DNA from: Candidatus Coatesiibacteriota bacterium
GTDB lineage: Bacteria; RBG-13-66-14
DNA length: 6,476 nt
Direction: 5' to 3'
NCBI GenBank assembly: GCA_030631385.1
Contig: DAOVLG010000107.1
Coordinates: forward strand, 1-6,476
The notes beneath the pieces are model-generated. The model was not told where the DNA came from. It saw only the letters and a program-made list of their open reading frames with translations, and did no database searches. This document shows, one piece after another, positions 5,424 to 6,476 of the stretch. The translations under genes were made by a program, and so were the position numbers. How positions within the stretch are numbered: the stretch's first letter is position 1; the number at the start of each line of letters is the position of its first letter.

Positions 5424-6476
5424 ATGAGGGAAGAATCTGCGGGGAGAGGTTTGAAGGGGGCGTCGGGCGGAAGGTGGCCGGCGGCGGTCCTGGCGGCGCT
5501 TCTTTCGCTGATCGTCTACTGGGCGACCGCGGCGCCGGGGACGCTCTTGCAGGAGAGCAACTACGACCTCACCGTGGCGGCGGTGAGCCTGGGCTGCGCC
5601 CACTCACCGGGCTACCCGCTCCACACCCTGGCGGCCCATCCCCTGGTGACGTTACTGGCGGGGCACCCCGCCCTCGCGACCAACCTGCTCTCGGGGTTGT
5701 TCGGTGCGCTGACGGTACTCTTCCTCACGCTGGCCCTCACCGAGATCGGACTGGCGGCGGGTGGAACCCAAAGACCCTGGGTGGCCCCCCTGGGCGCGCT
5801 CATCTTCGGCCTCTCCCGGACCTTCTGGACCCAGGCCTCCCTGACCGACGTCTACACCCAGCACTTTTTTTTCCTGGCGGCGGCGCTCTACGTCGCCCTG
5901 CGGGCCCGTCGCCTCGCCCTCGCGGAGGATGCCTCGGGGAGGGAGACGGTCACGGCGGGCCTTCTGACCGGTCTATTACTGGTCAGCCACAACGCCGGCT
6001 ACAGCTATCTCCCGGCGCTGGTGCTGATCCTGTGGCCGGCCCTGAAAAGATTGAAGGCCCCGGGTTGGGGCATGACCATCGCCGCCCTCGGGTTGGGCCT
6101 TTCCGCCTACCTCTACCTCCCGATCCGGGCCTCCACCGGACCGCTCATCAACTGGGCCTCACCCGACAACCTGTACGGGTTCTCTCGCAGTCTGAGCCAG
6201 GCGGTATACGCCGATACCCCCCTGATCCGCAGCCTAAGCCGGCTGTGGGGCCAGATCGCCTGGATCGGGCGGACCTGGTGGCTGGAGCTGGCGCCGGGGG
6301 TGATCCTCCTCGGAATCGCCGGTCTGTTCACGCTCACCTCGAGGGGGAAGCGGCAGATATTCACCGGGATACTCCTGCTCTGGCTGCTGCCGGCGGCGCT
6401 GCTCCTGGCGATCCGCAACTACCCGGTATCCCAGCTCCTGGGGTCCGGCGAGACCTTTCTCATCACCGGGGCCCTC
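5424..6476 (+). CDS. DUF2723 / GT117-like multi-pass membrane protein (5' part, runs off the window)
   Basis: An open frame continues without a stop to the last base, giving 351 residues so far. After a short basic N-terminus (1-18), the first membrane segment (about 19-37) leads to APGTLLQESNYD and then LGCAHSPGYPLHTL (56-69), which matches the hallmark loop of DUF2723 proteins (LGxAHPPGYPL). LTDVYTQ (120-126) corresponds to the family's TEVY-type motif, and LVSHNAGYSYLPAL (166-179) also fits. Many further hydrophobic segments follow. DUF2723 proteins are grouped with glycosyltransferases (GT117) that mannosylate proteins in Bacteroidetes, probably from a lipid-linked sugar; activity here is inferred. 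The usual acidic DSGE loop reads ESNYD (44-48), a variant. ATG 5424 is chosen because AGGCGG (5415-5420) lies just upstream; GTG 5421 and TTG 5451 are alternatives. Codon use is GC-rich host type. The C-terminal part lies beyond the window. Confidence 0.82.
   Translation, partial: MREESAGRGLKGASGGRWPAAVLAALLSLIVYWATAAPGTLLQESNYDLTVAAVSLGCAHSPGYPLHTLAAHPLVTLLAGHPALATNLLSGLFGALTVLFLTLALTEIGLAAGGTQRPWVAPLGALIFGLSRTFWTQASLTDVYTQHFFFLAAALYVALRARRLALAEDASGRETVTAGLLTGLLLVSHNAGYSYLPALVLILWPALKRLKAPGWGMTIAALGLGLSAYLYLPIRASTGPLINWASPDNLYGFSRSLSQAVYADTPLIRSLSRLWGQIAWIGRTWWLELAPGVILLGIAGLFTLTSRGKRQIFTGILLLWLLPAALLLAIRNYPVSQLLGSGETFLITGAL

Noticed and set aside
5335..6476. Gabija-type partner (UvrD-like GajB) downstream of the OLD-like gene
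   Set aside because: The next gene is a host-type multi-pass membrane protein with no helicase motifs, and the gene upstream is GYF_2/RDD, so this is not a Gabija operon.

Overview
The window looks like bacterial chromosome from a GC-rich organism, with one clearly AT-rich gene set into it. Host genes use mostly G/C-ending codons, and gaps between genes hold G-rich hairpins and short repeats. Protein content (a GYF_2/RDD membrane protein and a DUF2723-type multi-pass protein) is common in poorly characterised, environmental bacterial lineages. I cannot name the organism; a candidate-phylum genome is only a guess.

Layout, all on the + strand. 1-90: probable 3' tail of an unidentified gene. 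91-391: gap with small palindromes and two tandem G/C hairpins of an intergenic-repeat type. 392-1642: complete M20-family metallopeptidase/deacylase with all expected zinc-site residues. 1643-1999: gap with a good sigma70-like promoter followed by a 23-bp GC-rich sequence in three copies, the first fitting a G-quadruplex pattern. 2000-3256: two GYF_2 domains, an acidic linker and a three-helix RDD membrane domain. 3257-3399: hairpin, then an abrupt fall in GC with a second sigma70-like promoter lying on the boundary. 3400-5334: AT-rich OLD-family ATPase with a C-terminal TOPRIM domain. 5335-5423: return to high GC, with a strong hairpin. 5424-6476: start of a DUF2723-type (GT117-like) membrane protein that runs off the window end.

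The host genes do not form an obvious pathway; each is separated by a sizeable gap and they probably have independent promoters. The OLD-like gene is the accessory element: its composition and codon use differ from both neighbours, it stands alone with no UvrD-like partner, and it carries its own promoter and ribosome binding site. OLD-family ATPase-nucleases are known in phage interference (P2 OLD) and in anti-phage systems (GajA of Gabija, AriA of PARIS), so a horizontally acquired defence gene is the leading reading. The second acidic residue of its TOPRIM DxD motif appears to be serine, so whether it is a nuclease is open. It is the best candidate here for something not yet described.
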